A DNA stretch of 64,000 nucleotides from Cotesia glomerata (GCF_020080835.1 NC_058161.1:24562837-24626836), one strand, 5' to 3'; shown: positions 1 to 13,689, counted from the first letter of the stretch. The notes: generated from the letters alone by a model not told the origin. Translations and numbers: made by a program.

Positions 1-760
1 ACTTTTTTCCGTCACTCACTGGTTTTATTTTCAATTGAACGCAATAGAAAATTTTAGTAGGGAGTGAATAATTTTTAGGCACTTTATAGACAACTAATTT
101 ATTAAAAATAAATCTCAATTTTATAGCACTAATAACAAATCTCGTAATATTAGTGGGGTTACTCGCAAGGAGCAGACTCTGGAGTCGAAGCGTTTTTCTT
201 TGAAATAATTTGAAATAGTTTTAGGAACATTTTTCTATCAAAATAATATTCTCTACAATCATAGAAATTTATTAACTGATATCTTGAAAAAAATTGAAAT
301 TTTGTAGTTGAATTTTGACGGTTTATTTCCTTTTTTTATTCACGATTTTTAAAAAACATTTATTGAATTGGTCAGATGTTCCATATTCTTTGTTTAGTTC
401 TGAGATATTTCTTGACTTTTTTTTTTTTTTTTCCACAAAAAAGAAATATTTTAGATCATCAGTACTTTAATTTGCCAGAAATTTTAAATGATTTCTTCCA
501 CTGGTTGTTATAAATTTGAGGAAAAGGGATAAATTGCTTTAGAATATTGTACGTTAACTTTTATTTTGTTCTTTGTGATTGAATAATTCAATATTCACTT
601 ATATTATGAGACCATTTAAGGTTAACTCATTGGTTTATATTCTTGATTTTTTACTGCGTTAAATTGATTAACTACCGATTTATTTCATGTCTTGTAAAGA
701 AGTTCTTAATTTGTGTATCACAAAGTTGCAGCTCGTAACTTTTTTTGAGTATTAACATTT
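1..760. other. AT-rich non-coding DNA with a duplicated segment
   Basis: No gene is visible. Roughly 200-540 is a diverged copy of sequence also present near 7060-7440 and 7700-8100; all three share a run around 'ttttctatcaaaataatatt' or a decayed form of it. The copies differ by many indels and have no common long reading frame, so this is treated as duplicated non-coding sequence. Confidence 0.55.
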
Positions 761-769
761 GATCCAAAT

Positions 770-2420
770 GTCTCTTAATTAAAAAGCAAATGAATGTTAG
801 ATAAATTTAATCTAATAAATTTAAAATAAGTTTATCAATTTTAAAAACAGATCACAAATTATTGTACAATGTTATTTAAAGTAATCTAACGATTAAATTC
901 ACTGATATTAATTGCAATATCTTGAATCTTCGATAAAAGTATTTGATATTTAAGTTAAGTTCAATAATTTTTGTATTATTGCAATTAAAAGTAAAAAAAA
1001 AAATATTTTTTTGAGTTCTCTTTCATGTATTAAAAAAATATTTTTTTGTGTTCTTTCTTAATTTTTCGTTAAAGTCTAAATTCAAAATTCTGGAGAATTT
1101 GATTATTAGAAATAAAACAATATATTAAACGATAGAATAAGTAAAAAAAGACGGAAAATGAAGAGTAGGTCTAAAAGTTTCCGCTAGGAGGTGAATGGAG
1201 AAGTTTTAACTAGAAAATAAGGAATCAAAAAATTGAACAATTTATAATTTTTTTACAAAATTTTTCACTTGAATACGATCAGTAAAAATATTAAATGTCC
1301 CAAAATTTAACGAAATTAAAAAAAATTGAGTTAAGATTGATATTATTACTCAAAAATAAATTATAATGACGATTTTTTATAGGAAAAAAATAAAAAAAGT
1401 AAGACTTAGAAATTAATAATAAAAATAATGTTTAAGATTCTCAAATTGTAACGACTTGTTATTATTGATCTCTCTCTTACTTCTGTGCAATCGATTAAAA
1501 TTATTTAACTTATGATTTTCTTATGAACAAATTTCCGATTAAATAGCTGTAATTGTTAAGTAAAATAAATAACGTCAATCTAGCTTGAATTCATAATAGT
1601 ACCATAGTTATTTTAAGGTGCTGAGAAGTTCTCTAAAAAATTAATCATTTATTCTGTTATGTTTTTTAAACAATTGATAAAGTTTTATTGTGGAAATCCT
1701 GCGACATTTAATTTCAAATGTGGCATTGGTAAAAAATTTGAGATTTATTCACTACTTATTTTGCTTTAACCTTCAATTAAAATGTTTTCTACTTGAGTAA
1801 ATTTGAATAAAAAATTAAACTTTATAACAAATTTTGAATAAATTAAATTTAAAGTCCAACAGAGAGAAATGCTCGAAGAACAAAAATCCAACTTTCGAAT
1901 TCTTTTACAGAGTTGAAACTGGTCGTACTTGAGACTAAGGTTTTTGGTAATAGCAACAAAATGAGTTAACACCTTTAAACTGTAAATTTCATAGTTCAAT
2001 TGATGGCTTACTCTAATTTACATGTTTGTTGAAATGCAAAACTTTGATTTCAAATTGATGAAATGATAAGGTGTTTAAATAATTATTAGACAAAGCTTAT
2101 AGTTTCAATAATTGAACGCATCATAATATTTATTCTGGATTGTAACCATAATTTTTACTGAACTATAAAAGTGACATTGTTGCATTCTGTTCCATTTACA
2201 GAATAATTATTTTTAGATATGCATTTCCGTCGAAAACCCTTTGAACCTTTTATGTTCCGACAATGTTGATCAGCTTGACAGAATCCACCAACACCTGCAA
2301 TTAATTAAAATTCATTATTAGGTCAAAAAAATCACATAAAAACGATTTCGTTAAAATAAAAGAGTGAGTAACTGAAAAATATGCTCAATTTGTTCCCGAA
2401 AAAAAACATTAGTCTGTAAT
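770..2420. repeat. Segmental duplication copy 1 (3' flank of the cysteine-rich gene)
   Basis: This 1.6 kb matches, with many substitutions and indels, the 3' flank and last exon of the cysteine-rich gene at about 13700-15180. Shared landmarks occur in the same order: a 'gataaaagtattt' block (918 here, 13750 there), a 'gtctaaaagt...cgctagg' block (1170; 13968), a 'gatcgattgaaatt'-like block (1490; 14310) and the terminal exon (2155; 14989). Similarity continues into the preceding intron and is lost near 2400. Confidence 0.75.
2155..2294 (-). pseudogene. Orphan copy of the terminal exon of the cysteine-rich gene
   Basis: Read on the minus strand, this is a 140-nt copy of the gene's last exon, exactly the same length as the real one at 14989-15128. 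It keeps a splice acceptor AG (2296-2295), an open frame in the same phase and a TAA stop at 2155-2157. Two of the six cysteines are lost: TGT to GGT in the third, TGT to TCT in the fifth. No upstream exon of the gene follows on the 5' side, so it has nothing to splice to. I call it a decaying duplicate exon, though one still able to act as an acceptor. Confidence 0.8.
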
Positions 2421-2870
2421 AAGCCAGTTTGTTACGTCACTAAATTAATATGCTGTTCCAACAACAATCATTTTGTCAGGACAATAAAATAATTTAGATA
2501 CCGTAACTCTGCTTATTTTGTTGCAGTAACACGATAATTTAGTTGTTGTAGCAAAGTAATTTTGTTGCTATAAAAAAATTATTTTGTAGCCAAAAATAGT
2601 TTTACTATTCTGAGAAGCTTTTTTTTAAGATTGTCATTAAAGTTATAAGTTATAATTGTATTTATTGTTGTTAAAATTCGAAAATCCTGGATATGGTTCA
2701 CTCTAAAAGCTATTCCGCGAGCTTCCTGTTATATTAAAGTTCAAAACGCTCAAAAACTTTTCTATTGGAAAGTTAGTAGCTTTTAAAGCTCATAAAAATA
2801 ATTAGTTACTTGTCGAAAATAATTTAGCTATTTCAGCAACATCATTTGTTGTACTTTATATGTTTAGTAG
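2420..2870. other. AT-rich spacer, no gene seen
   Basis: Only AT-rich sequence is visible. Part of it (about 2500-2600, with repeated 'gttgtagcaa' and 'attttgttgc' words) resembles 10710-10770, so it belongs to the same duplicated block. Confidence 0.4.
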
Positions 2871-3044
2871 GTCTAAAAGTCACCGCTAGGCGTCACATGG
2901 TTCCACTTTCTGTTACCTTTAAAAGACTTATGTTAAAAGTGTTAACTAGAAAGTAAGGGATTGAAAAATTGAGTAATTAAAAATTTATTTATAAAATTTC
3001 TCAATTAAATGTGATCAGAACAAATATTAAATGTTCAATATGTA

Positions 3045-5530
3045 ACGGGTAATTCTTGGTGTTTTAAATGACCATCCAAAAAAAACGTCCACCTGCGACT
3101 CAAACGCCCCCTTGCTCGAATCTGAAGCTCGCCGAATTCCAGGGTTTAAAGGGGGTTGGCACCAATATACAAAAAAAAACGAAATAAATGCCAAAACAAA
3201 CTTAATTAGATAATAGATATATTAATCAATCCAAAGAAATAAATTCGAAAAGTCAAACAGGTTAACATAGAGACAAATCAACAGTTTATTTATCAAAATC
3301 AATTAAATAAATCAATGAGAAAGGTTACAAAGTAAACAAAACACACGTGGTACAATTTTAGGTTATATTAAAACCTACAACTAAATCTAGATTAACAGTT
3401 GTTGTTAATCAATACGAAAATACTAAAGAAACGATTTTAAACAATAATCTTGCGTCGGTAACGCACGCGTACCTTCCGTCGGTAACGAGGATACGATCAA
3501 AGCTGGTCTTTACAAAGATTAAAGTTTCCACACATACAACCTCACCCGCTGTGAGCGCACAAATCGCGAACTACTTGGCAAACGCTGGTTCCTCGTTTCC
3601 CAGGGTGACTAGCCGTCAGTCCTGGGCCTAAACCTCTACCCTGAGAGCAAGTGGAGAGTATCCTCCTCGCCCCCACCTACACGGCGTATGATTCACCTGC
3701 TGGATTTTGACAGAGGGTCGAAATCCAGGGAAAGTCGAACTCTTGCTTAGTGCCAAAAAAAGTACTTACCAGTACGCGGATATTCTTCCGGTATCCTCAT
3801 CGCTGAATCTAGTTCACAATCGAGACCTCGGATAGATCTTCCTCACGGTTGTTCTACGTTGATGCGTCGTGGTTCAAGTTCTGCTCATACTCGGCTTCGG
3901 ATTCAACTTCAGGTGCCTGTCCACATAGTGGCACACAGGACTTTTTCAGGTTCTGATTTCAACGAGTTCCTCAACTTCGTGGCTATTTCAGTGACTGGTG
4001 ATTCTTGATGACGGTGACTCATACCTCCAGGGCATGGTCTCATCTTTGAATTGCTCAGAACACTGCAGACACTTATAGATTTCGGTACTGGTTTACATCA
4101 GAGATTCATGGTTCTAGTTTCATCCTTTATCCGGTTGAACGACTTCTTTTCGACGACACATTCACATCCCGGCTAATCGCGTTTTGGAACGATTTTCTTC
4201 TCGTTCCCCAAGTTCCAAAAGATTTACAATAATATGAATTTACGATAAGTCAACTTTAACTACACTACGTAGCCCGTTACCAAAAATTAATCCTGTCCCT
4301 GTTCGAGCGCCATATAATTAGCTAATTAGCTGATTAGTCCCCGGCTCGAAATTTGCTCGCCGGAGTCCAGAGTCATAAACGGGGATCACATTATCAATAA
4401 ACAAATATAAACAAAACACTTCATTTTAAATAAATCAAAGAAAAAGGAAACCTCTTTATTGGCCTGATCATGTTAATAAACGATATAAACAATATAAGCA
4501 AATTAAACGATATAAACAATACATTAGAACACTCTTTTCACACATATTCGCGGTTCAAAATCATTTACGCGGTTCAAAATCAAGAAACAATATAAGCAAT
4601 ATACACTAATACAATAGAAACTTTCTATCCAAACATACACGACGGTATTCACGGTTCAAACTCAAAAAACGCGGTCTACAAAATACTAACTAGTTTCCCA
4701 ATAACACCCCCTCCCCCCTCAGGGTGACTAGCCGTCATCCCTGTGGGGTCCTAAACTCTACCCTGAGAGCAAGTGGAGAGTATTCTCCTCGCTCCCACCT
4801 ACACGGCTTATGATCACCTACCGTACCTCAGCTGAAGGCTTCGGCACGGGGAGTAGCATTTTCATCCGGTCGGTTCACGATATACTTACCTGGGCCTTGG
4901 TCAGACTCCAGGTAGAGTATCATCCTCTAGAATTACTTGGTGAAGAGTATACGTACGAGTAATTCTCCCGAGAAAGAATTGCATTTCAAAATTATTTTCA
5001 AAACGGAACTTAACATATTTTTGAATCATCACTACAAACGCAACATCTTTGCCATCTATCGAGGCTCGCGCAAGCTCAAAGATCGTCGAAAATTTTCTAA
5101 GTTTTTATTTCCCAAACACAATTCTTTAAAATAATAATCGTCATTTTTTTCATTATCCATCCATTCGTTTCGTCAAATTCACAATTCTTTATTATTTTAA
5201 TCGTAATTTCTTTCATTCTCTATCCCTTTGTCGATTTCCCATACTAAATCTTGTTCGGAAGTTAGAATAATTTTCCCAGTCTTTTAATTTCTTTAACAAT
5301 TAATTTCTTTTGCTCGATTAATTCGCTAGGCTTCATAATAATTTCTCACACGCTTAATTTCTTAATTTAATCATACCTTCGGTAACAATAATATAATATT
5401 ATTAACTAAATAAATACAATAATTAAATAATAATCGCCGCACAAATAACAATAATTGTTTCTATTAATTTTTAAGTAATTAATAAAAATAAACTAAAATA
5501 CTTAAATACAAAAAGTAAAATCTGGGTCAT
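3045..5530. mobile_element. Unclassified 2.5 kb insertion with internal direct repeats
   Basis: This block is absent from the other copies of the flanking duplication. It is made of two diverged tandem halves of about 1.2 kb. Each contains a GC-richer segment beginning 'cagggtgactagccgtca' (about 3600 and 4722) that runs through 'agcaagtggagagtat' to 'cacctacacggc'. Each half also has a 'ctcgccg...tcca' block (about 3125 and 4355). No reading frame encodes a recognisable transposon protein and I could not define the termini. It may be a non-autonomous element or a pair of long terminal repeats. Confidence 0.5.
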
Positions 5531-6599
5531 AAATAGTTGAACGGAATCTAAAATAATCAAGTTAAGTCTGTATCATCTTACGATAATAAATCATACGATG
5601 ATTTTTTATTTGTAGAAATAAAACATGTGAATTTTAAAAATGAATCATAAAAATTTGCAAGTAAGTTTCAAATAAATTTTCTATAAATTTGTAGATATTC
5701 AAAAGTGGTGAGAATTACTCGATAAAATTTATTATTCGATCTGTTTTGATTTTTCAAACGATTATTCAATTTGGATTAAAAATCAATTATGAAAATAATA
5801 TTTAAGAATAGTTATCATTATTTTTTTTCTCACTAACTTCTATGAGATCGATTGAAATTAGCACACGTTACTGATTTCCTTATGAAAAAATTTTTTATTC
5901 AATAGCTACTATTGGAATAAAATATCTTTATAGTTATATCATGAATTCAAATCAGATTAAAGATCTGATTTCTATCATGAATTCAAATCAGATTAGAGAT
6001 TCTACCAAGCTCGTTAGAATTACTCTAAAAAATTTATTTTTGTTCTGTTTCGGTTTTTCAACCGTTTATAGAGATTTATATTAGGCATCCTTTGACATTC
6101 AATTTCAAATGAAATTTTCCAAGTCTTATCACGAAAATTAGTATAAAAATATCCAATCGATAAAGAATTTAATTCGGGATGTTTGTTTGCTCTTAGTTTG
6201 AAGAGGCGTTCGATTAAAGTGTTTTTTTACCCGAGATAATTCAAATAAAAAATTAAACTGTACAGTACTACAAAATATTTATAAATCAAATTTACTGTGT
6301 TCATCCGGTTAATGCGCATCAAGCTTTCGAATGTTTTTTTTAGATTTCGAATCGGCTGTTTCTTTAACATAGATATTTTGTCATTCTACAAAAATTATGT
6401 TGGTGAGAGAGTATCTTTAAATTGTTAATTATACAGTTTAAGCGTAATTGTCTATTTTAATTTACCTCTTTGTTGAAATGCAGAATTTATATCTGAAATT
6501 GACGAAATGATTTGGATATTTGGATAATTATTAAACAAAGCTTAGTTTTAGTAAAATTCATCTTTTGATGAATTCATTAAACGCACCATAATAATTATT

Positions 6600-6670
6600 A
6601 TCTTTTTCATAAGTTATAAAAGTGACATTTTTGCATTCTGATCCATTTATAGAATAATCATTCTTACAGC
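6600..6670 (-). pseudogene. Fragment of the terminal exon (second duplicate)
   Basis: The minus strand keeps about 20 codons of the last exon of the cysteine-rich gene, including the Asn-Gly-Ser-Glu-Cys region, but similarity stops before the acceptor. It is a truncated relic inside duplication copy 2. Confidence 0.65.
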
Positions 6671-6689
6671 TTAATTTTAATTATGTTTA

Positions 6690-8218
6690 ATTCAAGCTAT
6701 TATTTGTCGATGATTTTTTAACTTCATCTTGCAAATTTAAATTTTAATTAGGTTCGAAAATTTATTTTCTAAATTTTATTAAATTATTTAATATAATTGA
6801 ATTTAAGAGAATATTGCGAGACTATCCTGAAAATTCAATAAGTAAATAAAAGTACTTAGTTCTAAAAGTCGCCGCTAGGTGTCACATGGTTCCGTTTTCT
6901 GTCCGCTTGAAGAAACTTATTCCATAAGTATTAACTCGAAAAATTAAATCAATTCGATGAAAGTAATTTTCCGAAGAATTTTAATTTTTACAAGAATTTT
7001 TAAGTAATTTAAAACTTCTTTGTTGAATTTTAGACATAATTATAAAACTAAATTTTTTCTTTGCATATTTTTAATATCACACGATGTCCTCAAGAATTTT
7101 ACTTTGAAGAAGTTTTAGCAAAATTTTTCTATCAAAATAATATTCTTGAAAATCATAGAAATTTTTTAAGCGATTTATTGAAAGAATTGAAATTGTTGGT
7201 TTCATATTTTTTCGTGCTTTGTTGCTTCATTTTGTTGATGATTTTTTACAAACGTTTGTAGAATTGGTAAAATAATCGATATTCTTTACTCCCTTCTTTG
7301 CTGAGTTCTGAAATATTTTTCCATATTTTTTTTTACTCTTCAAAAAAAAAAAAAATTTGGTCGTAAGCAATGTGTTGGCACAAAATTTTATGCTATGTTT
7401 GACTGGCTATTATAATTTTTACTAACTGTTATAATTATTTGCTTTATAACATTGTACTTTAACTTTCATTTTATTATATAAAATTAAAACATCTATGTAG
7501 ACTAGTTCTAAAAGTCGCCGCTAGACGTCGCATGGTTCTGCTTTCTGTCCGCTTGAAGAAACTTATTCCATAAGTATTAAGTCAAAAAGTTAAATCAATT
7601 CGATTAAAGTAATTTTCCGAAGAATTTTGATCTTTACAATATTTTTAAAGTAACGTGAAATTATCTTGTTGAATTTTAAGCATAATTATAAAATTAATGT
7701 TTTTTCTTGGGTATTTTTAATATCACAAGATGTCTTTAGGAATTGCACTTTGAAAACGTTTTAGGAACATTTATCCATTAAAAAATTTTCTACAATTGTT
7801 TATTTGTTTTTTCTTCAATTCTTAATTGTTTTGTTGTGCTTTATTATTTTTCTTAAATAGCGATTTCTAAATAACATTTATTGAATTGGTCAAATGCTCT
7901 GTATTCTTTACAATCTTATCCTTGCTGTATTCTCAGATATATTTTCCTTTGATTTTTTCATAACATCATAAAGAATTTTGTCTTTAAAAATTTTAAGAAG
8001 TTCAAAATAATTCTGACAAACAAATACTCGGTATCATGAACAATTTTCCATAAATTTGAAATATTTTTCTCCACTAGTTGTTATAACTTTGAGCAAGAAG
8101 AAAGTAATTTGCTATATAACATTGTAGTTTAACTTTTATTTTATTATTTATAATCGAAAAATTTAATTTTCGCTGATATTATAAGCCTATTTTAACTAAA
8201 TCATTGGTTGATAATTCT
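6690..8218. repeat. Short tandem copies of duplicated non-coding segments
   Basis: Two head-to-tail copies start with the 'ctaaaagtcgccgctag' landmark (about 6863 and 7504), and each is followed by a segment related to 200-540. They differ by many indels. A 66-codon frame in the first copy is not open in the second, so I do not call a gene. Confidence 0.6.
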
Positions 8219-8747
8219 AATCCGAGCAAAAACAGTTTCACTGTAAAAAAATCGCGCCAAGTCCACGTTCATAAGACTATTAAGAAAAAAAAATTTTATT
8301 TCTTTACAAAAAGATATAAAATAAAAAATTAAAAAAACCAAGATACCAATATGGTTGTATATGATTTTCGGAAATTAAAAAAAAATTTTTTTGTAAATTT
8401 AAAAATTAAAAGAAACAATTTTGGAACGTATTTAGCGTTCGTGGTTACAAAATATTTCACTTTTTATGAAATTCCTAAAATCTATCTACTAGGACTTTTA
8501 AAAAAAATTAAAGTACACAATCATGCACACCAAGTACGTTCCAAAATTGGTTTCTTTTAATTTTTAAATTTACAAAAAAATTTTTTTTAATTTCCGAAAA
8601 TCATATACAACCATATCGGTATCTTGGATTTTTTAATTTTTTATTTTATATCTTTTTGTAAAGAAATAAAATTTTTTTTTTCTTAATAGTCTTATGAACG
8701 TGGACTTGGCGCGATTTTTTTACAGTTAAACTGTTTTTGCTCGGATT
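8219..8747. mobile_element. Foldback element, copy 1 (about 218-bp arms)
   Basis: An almost perfect inverted repeat. The left arm begins 'aatccgagcaaaaacag' and the right arm ends 'ctgtttttgctcggatt'; about 218 bp pair, around a loop of roughly 90 bp. A second copy with the same arms lies at 60121-60648. The 69-codon frame inside is only a product of the palindrome. The 500 bp following this copy are also shared with the second copy, so the foldback may be one end of a larger element. Confidence 0.85.
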
Positions 8748-9250
8748 TCAGTATTTTTTGTAATTATAATAAAAATTGACAATTTTAATTTAATACATTT
8801 CCGGTGGCAAACTATCCCCTTTAACTTATAGTTCATGTAAAAGTTATTCTTGCGCCGCCTGGCGTGTGTAATTGCAAGCTGTCAAATATCTTTTTTTCAC
8901 TGTAGTTTCCCATCTATTATAAGATTATCATGCATTCTTATATTATTTAGTCTCTGGCCGTCCGCTTTTTACATAAGAAAAAAGTTAAAATCTAAAAATC
9001 TGGGTCGCTATAGTTTGTGCTGATTATTTTTAATAATTTTAAATAGAAATTATAAAGATAATTGATAATAATCAAGTAATACACGTAATAAAAAGCATGA
9101 ACTACTATTATAAAATATCATATAAAAAAAAAATCAAAATAAATTTGAAAAAAAATTTGTAACCTCAAAAAACCGTTCTGCTTACGGTATATACACACTC
9201 GGTAGTCTGGCTTGAGAACGGAACTTGGCGCCAGACTCTATCGAGTCTGT
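8748..9250. repeat. Sequence shared, inverted, with 59585-60120
   Basis: This flank of the foldback matches the flank of the second foldback in inverted orientation. Shared words include 'ctatagtttgtgctgat' (reverse complement near 59830), 'ttcccatctatt' (near 59935) and 'cttggcgccaga' at the outer edge (9228; 59597-59608). The outer edge 'cgccagactctatcgagtc' corresponds to 'gattcggtagaatctggcg' in the other copy. No protein is encoded. Confidence 0.7.
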
Positions 9251-9369
9251 TGATTTTTCAGATTGCTAAATTGAATAACTGTCTATTTATTTCTTATTAT
9301 AAAAATTTATCTTTTTTCTTAAGTGATTGTTAATTTCTGGTCTAATAGTATCTTTTCAAGATAATAATT

Positions 9370-10700
9370 TTTTATCAAAATATCTCTTAATGAAGAAGCA
9401 AATGATTGATAGATAAATTCAGTCTAAAAAATTCAAAATAAATTTATCAATTCTAAAAACAGATAAAAATTTTATATAATGTTATTTAAAGAAATCTGAC
9501 GATTAAATTTACTGATATTATTATTATTCCAATATTATTCCAATATCTTGAATCCTTGATAAAAGTATTTAATAGTAAAGATAAGTTCAATAATTTTTGT
9601 ATTATTGCAATTAAATTTTGAAAAAAAAATTTTTTTTAAGTTCCTTCTAAATTATAAAAAAAATTTTATGGTCATAATTCTGAAAAATTTATTATTAGAA
9701 ATAAAACAATTTAATAAACGATAGAATAAGTAAAAAAAACAAAAAAGGAGAGTATGTCTAAAAATCACCGCTAGGTGTCGCATGGTTCTACTTTCTGTTC
9801 TCTTTTAGAGACTTATTTAAGAAGTCATAACTTGAAAATAAGGGATTGAAAAATTGAGTAATTTATAATTTTTTTACCAAAAATTTTTCACTTAAATATG
9901 ATTAGTAAAAATATTAATATTAACACAATTTTAAATAATTTAGTGGAGTACGATGTCTCATATTATAATAATAAATCGTATGATGATTTTTTGTTTGTAA
10001 AAATTAAATATATAAAATTCGTTTAGGAAAAGAAACTTTTGAGTTGTTATTGTTAAATTTTCTTACTAACTTCTATAAGATCGATTGAAATTATTATACT
10101 TATAGGATTTTTTTATGTAAAAATTATTTGTGTTTGGATTTTTCACCTGTTCATTTAATTTTGTTTTGTAAACAATTTTCCAGATCTTAGGACGAAAATT
10201 AGTATTGCGATATTGAATCCATAAATAATCTTGAGTAGTTGTTAAGTATGGTTATTTTGCTTTAGCGTTTAATTAAAATGCTTTCTACTTCAGAAAATTC
10301 AAAAAAAAATTTAATTCTATAACAAATTTTAAATAAATCAAATTTGATGTGAGCTAGTATGATCTCCTTTGACAAACATCAAGCTTCCGAATTCCTTTAA
10401 AGACTTCGAACCGGCTGTTTATAAGTTCTAGACTTTTTGTGATTCTACAAAAATTAATTGATTGGAAATGGCTTCTTTAAACTTTAATTATATTATTTTT
10501 TTCAATGGCCTACATTAATTTACCTCTTTAATGAAACGTAAAATTTCTGTTTGATATCAACGAAATGATTTAGGCATTTGGATATTAATTCAATAAAGCG
10601 CATAGTCTTAATGAAATTCATCTTTCTATAAATTCATTAAATGCACCATAATATTTATTAACTTTTACTGAATTGTAAGAGTGACATTTACATTTCTCTA
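9370..10700. repeat. Segmental duplication copy 3
   Basis: The landmarks recur in the usual order ('gataaaagtatt' at 9555, 'gtctaaaaatcaccgctagg' at 9755, 'gatcgattgaaatt' at 10080, 'catcaagcttccgaatt' at 10377). The copy ends with a short trace of the terminal exon tail at about 10665-10700; the coding part is gone. Confidence 0.65.
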
Positions 10701-11620
10701 TGTACTTTGCAACTTTGCTTATTGTGTTGTAGCATTAAAATAATTTAGTTGTGGTAACAAAGTGATTTAAAGTAATCTAACGATTAAATTTACTGATATT
10801 AAAGTAGTTTGGTCGTCGCAATCTGAGGTCAAATTAATAGATATTTTTTTTTTCTTTTTTGCAAGTGATCACTCGAAAAATAATATAAAATATAAAACTA
10901 TTTCTAATCAGAATTTAATTGAATAAATCCAATTGATAATTATGGTTAAATAATTATAATAATATAACTATTAAAATATCAATTGACAAGTACTGGGCTG
11001 TCACAAAACAATAACAACTGTTATAAGTTATGTATGGTCGGTACTTAAAACAGTTGCTCACGGTGTTCATTTATTGTTTAAATTTGCAAATATCACTTCA
11101 ATTTGTTGAATCTGCTATAATTTACGTGAACTTTTAATGTATGTTTAATAACAATTTATTTTAATGCAAAAAAATTTTATGATTATACTTCAATTTTCAA
11201 TTTGCCGCGCACCGAGAAGTCGCCATTTTTCCCCTGATAAAAATGGGGGAGTAAAGTCTCCGACAAACAACAAAGATAGAAAGCAATTTTTTATATTAAA
11301 AAATTAATTAAATTAAAACTATATGGTAAATTGGTATCAAATTTTGATAGAATATGTATGAAACATTGTTCTATGTATTAGAAAGTTTTTTTTTATGGGG
11401 TCAAGTTGGCCGATTTTTTATAAATCCTTCATTTCCGGAGTTATTAAACAAGGACACTCATAAGAGATCGTGTATTTTTGCAAAACTGTAATTAATTATA
11501 TCTCTTATACGGTGTAGTAAAAAATTCTGACTTTTTTTCTATAGATGTACTAAATCATAATCTTTCGAATGAATATAAAAAAATATGGAGTCAAGTTGAA
11601 GTCATTTGGCATCCAAACTA
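10700..11620. other. AT-rich spacer, no gene seen
   Basis: Long AT-rich sequence without a convincing reading frame, RNA gene or clear repeat boundary. A GC-richer island near 11206-11265 ('gccgcgcaccgagaagtcgc') has no recognisable identity. Confidence 0.35.
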
Positions 11621-12440
11621 CTTTAATTGCAATATTTTTAATCTTTGATAAAAGTATTTAATATTTACGATAAGTCAAATAATTTTTGTATTATTGCAAT
11701 TTAAAATCAAAAAAAATATTTTTTGAGTTCCTTCTGAATTTTTAAAAATATTTTATGGTCAAAATTCTGGAAAATTTTATTATTAGGAATGAAACAATTT
11801 ATTAAACGATAGAATAAGTAAAAAAAGACGGAAAAGTTAGAGTAGGTCTGAAAGTCACCGCAAGGCGTTGCATGGTTCCACTTTCTGTTCCCTTTAAGAG
11901 ACTTATGTTAAAAGAGTTAACTACCCGCACGGAAAAAGTATATACTCTGGAATATATTCTGAAATATATTCCAGAATATATCCGAGAATATATTCCGAAT
12001 ATAACCCGTTTTGCCCAAGGAATATATTCCGGAATATATGGGCATGCACTCACTTGTATTCCGTTTTACTCAAAATTTTTCTCTGGTCTGTCGTCAGATC
12101 TATGGTCTGATCAATCGTATATATACTGAATATATTCAGGTATATATACTTTTGAAATATATTCCTTGGGCCAAACGGGCTATATCCGGAATATATTTAG
12201 AATATATTCTAGAATATATTTCAGAATATATTTCAGAATATAATTCAGAATATATACTTTTTCCGTGGGGGTAGAAAATAAGGGATTGAATAATAGAGTA
12301 ATTAAAAATTTTTTTACAAAAATTTCTCAATTAAATGTGATCAGAAAAAATGTTAAATGTTCAATTGAACAAAATCTGAAATGATTGAATTAAGTCTGTA
12401 TCATCTTACATAGTCCGAATCAGTCCAAATTGTATTCAAA
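11620..12440. repeat. Segmental duplication copy 4 (partial)
   Basis: The landmarks at 11640 and 11847 match the other copies, and the match resumes after a 348-bp MITE with 'agaaaataagggattgaa' (12274) and 'gaattaagtctgtatcatct' (12393). The copy stops near 12420, before the exon part. Confidence 0.65.
11924..12271. mobile_element. TIR MITE with TA target-site duplication
   Basis: The element begins 'CCCGCACGGAAAAAGTATA' and ends with the reverse complement of 'CCCCCACGGAAAAAGTATA'. It is flanked by TA on both sides (11922-11923 and 12272-12273). The empty site is visible in duplication copy 2 near 2943 ('gttaactagaaagtaaggg'), which fixes both ends to the base. The interior is a chain of 'gaatatattc'-like palindromes about 12 bp apart. 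It has no coding capacity. The TA duplication suggests a Tc1/mariner-type mobiliser. Confidence 0.85.
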
Positions 12441-12517
12441 ATCTAAGTTTGGCCAAGCCCTTTCGAATGGCACCAACCGCGATGAAATCGGTTGAACCGT
12501 TCAAAAGTTATAAGAGG

Positions 12518-13605
<1,088 letters not shown>

Positions 13606-13642
<37 letters not shown>

Positions 13643-13660
13643 TACATACATACAGACATA
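13606..13660. repeat. (AC)n(ACAT)n microsatellite
   Basis: This is the 3' target-side microsatellite of the LINE insertion. The tract changes from AC to ACAT units before ending in 'agacatagtgacaccctcgc'. Confidence 0.9.
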
Positions 13661-13689
13661 GTGACACCCTCGCGGGAATAGTCAGGGAA

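Larger units (their letters stand above)
2870..6690. repeat. Segmental duplication copy 2, split by a 2.5 kb insertion
   Basis: The landmarks of the duplicated 3' flank reappear at 2872 ('gtctaaaagtcaccgctagg'), then at 5533 onward ('gttgaacggaatctaaaataa') and down to a partial terminal exon near 6605-6665. Comparison with 12353-12400 and 14110-14170 shows that about 3045-5530 is foreign to the copy. The exon remnant keeps only its 3' half, so it cannot be functional. Confidence 0.65.

Noticed and set aside
1766..1999. Related small frames at 1766-1999 and 14634-14825 that could be a small gene
   Set aside because: The two share an amino acid pattern only because the segments are duplicates. 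The intermediate copies (near 6300 and 10380) are frameshifted, and there is no start or splice context.
8351..8560. 69-codon frame
   Set aside because: It lies inside the foldback palindrome and depends on its arms. The second copy at 60121 does not keep it.
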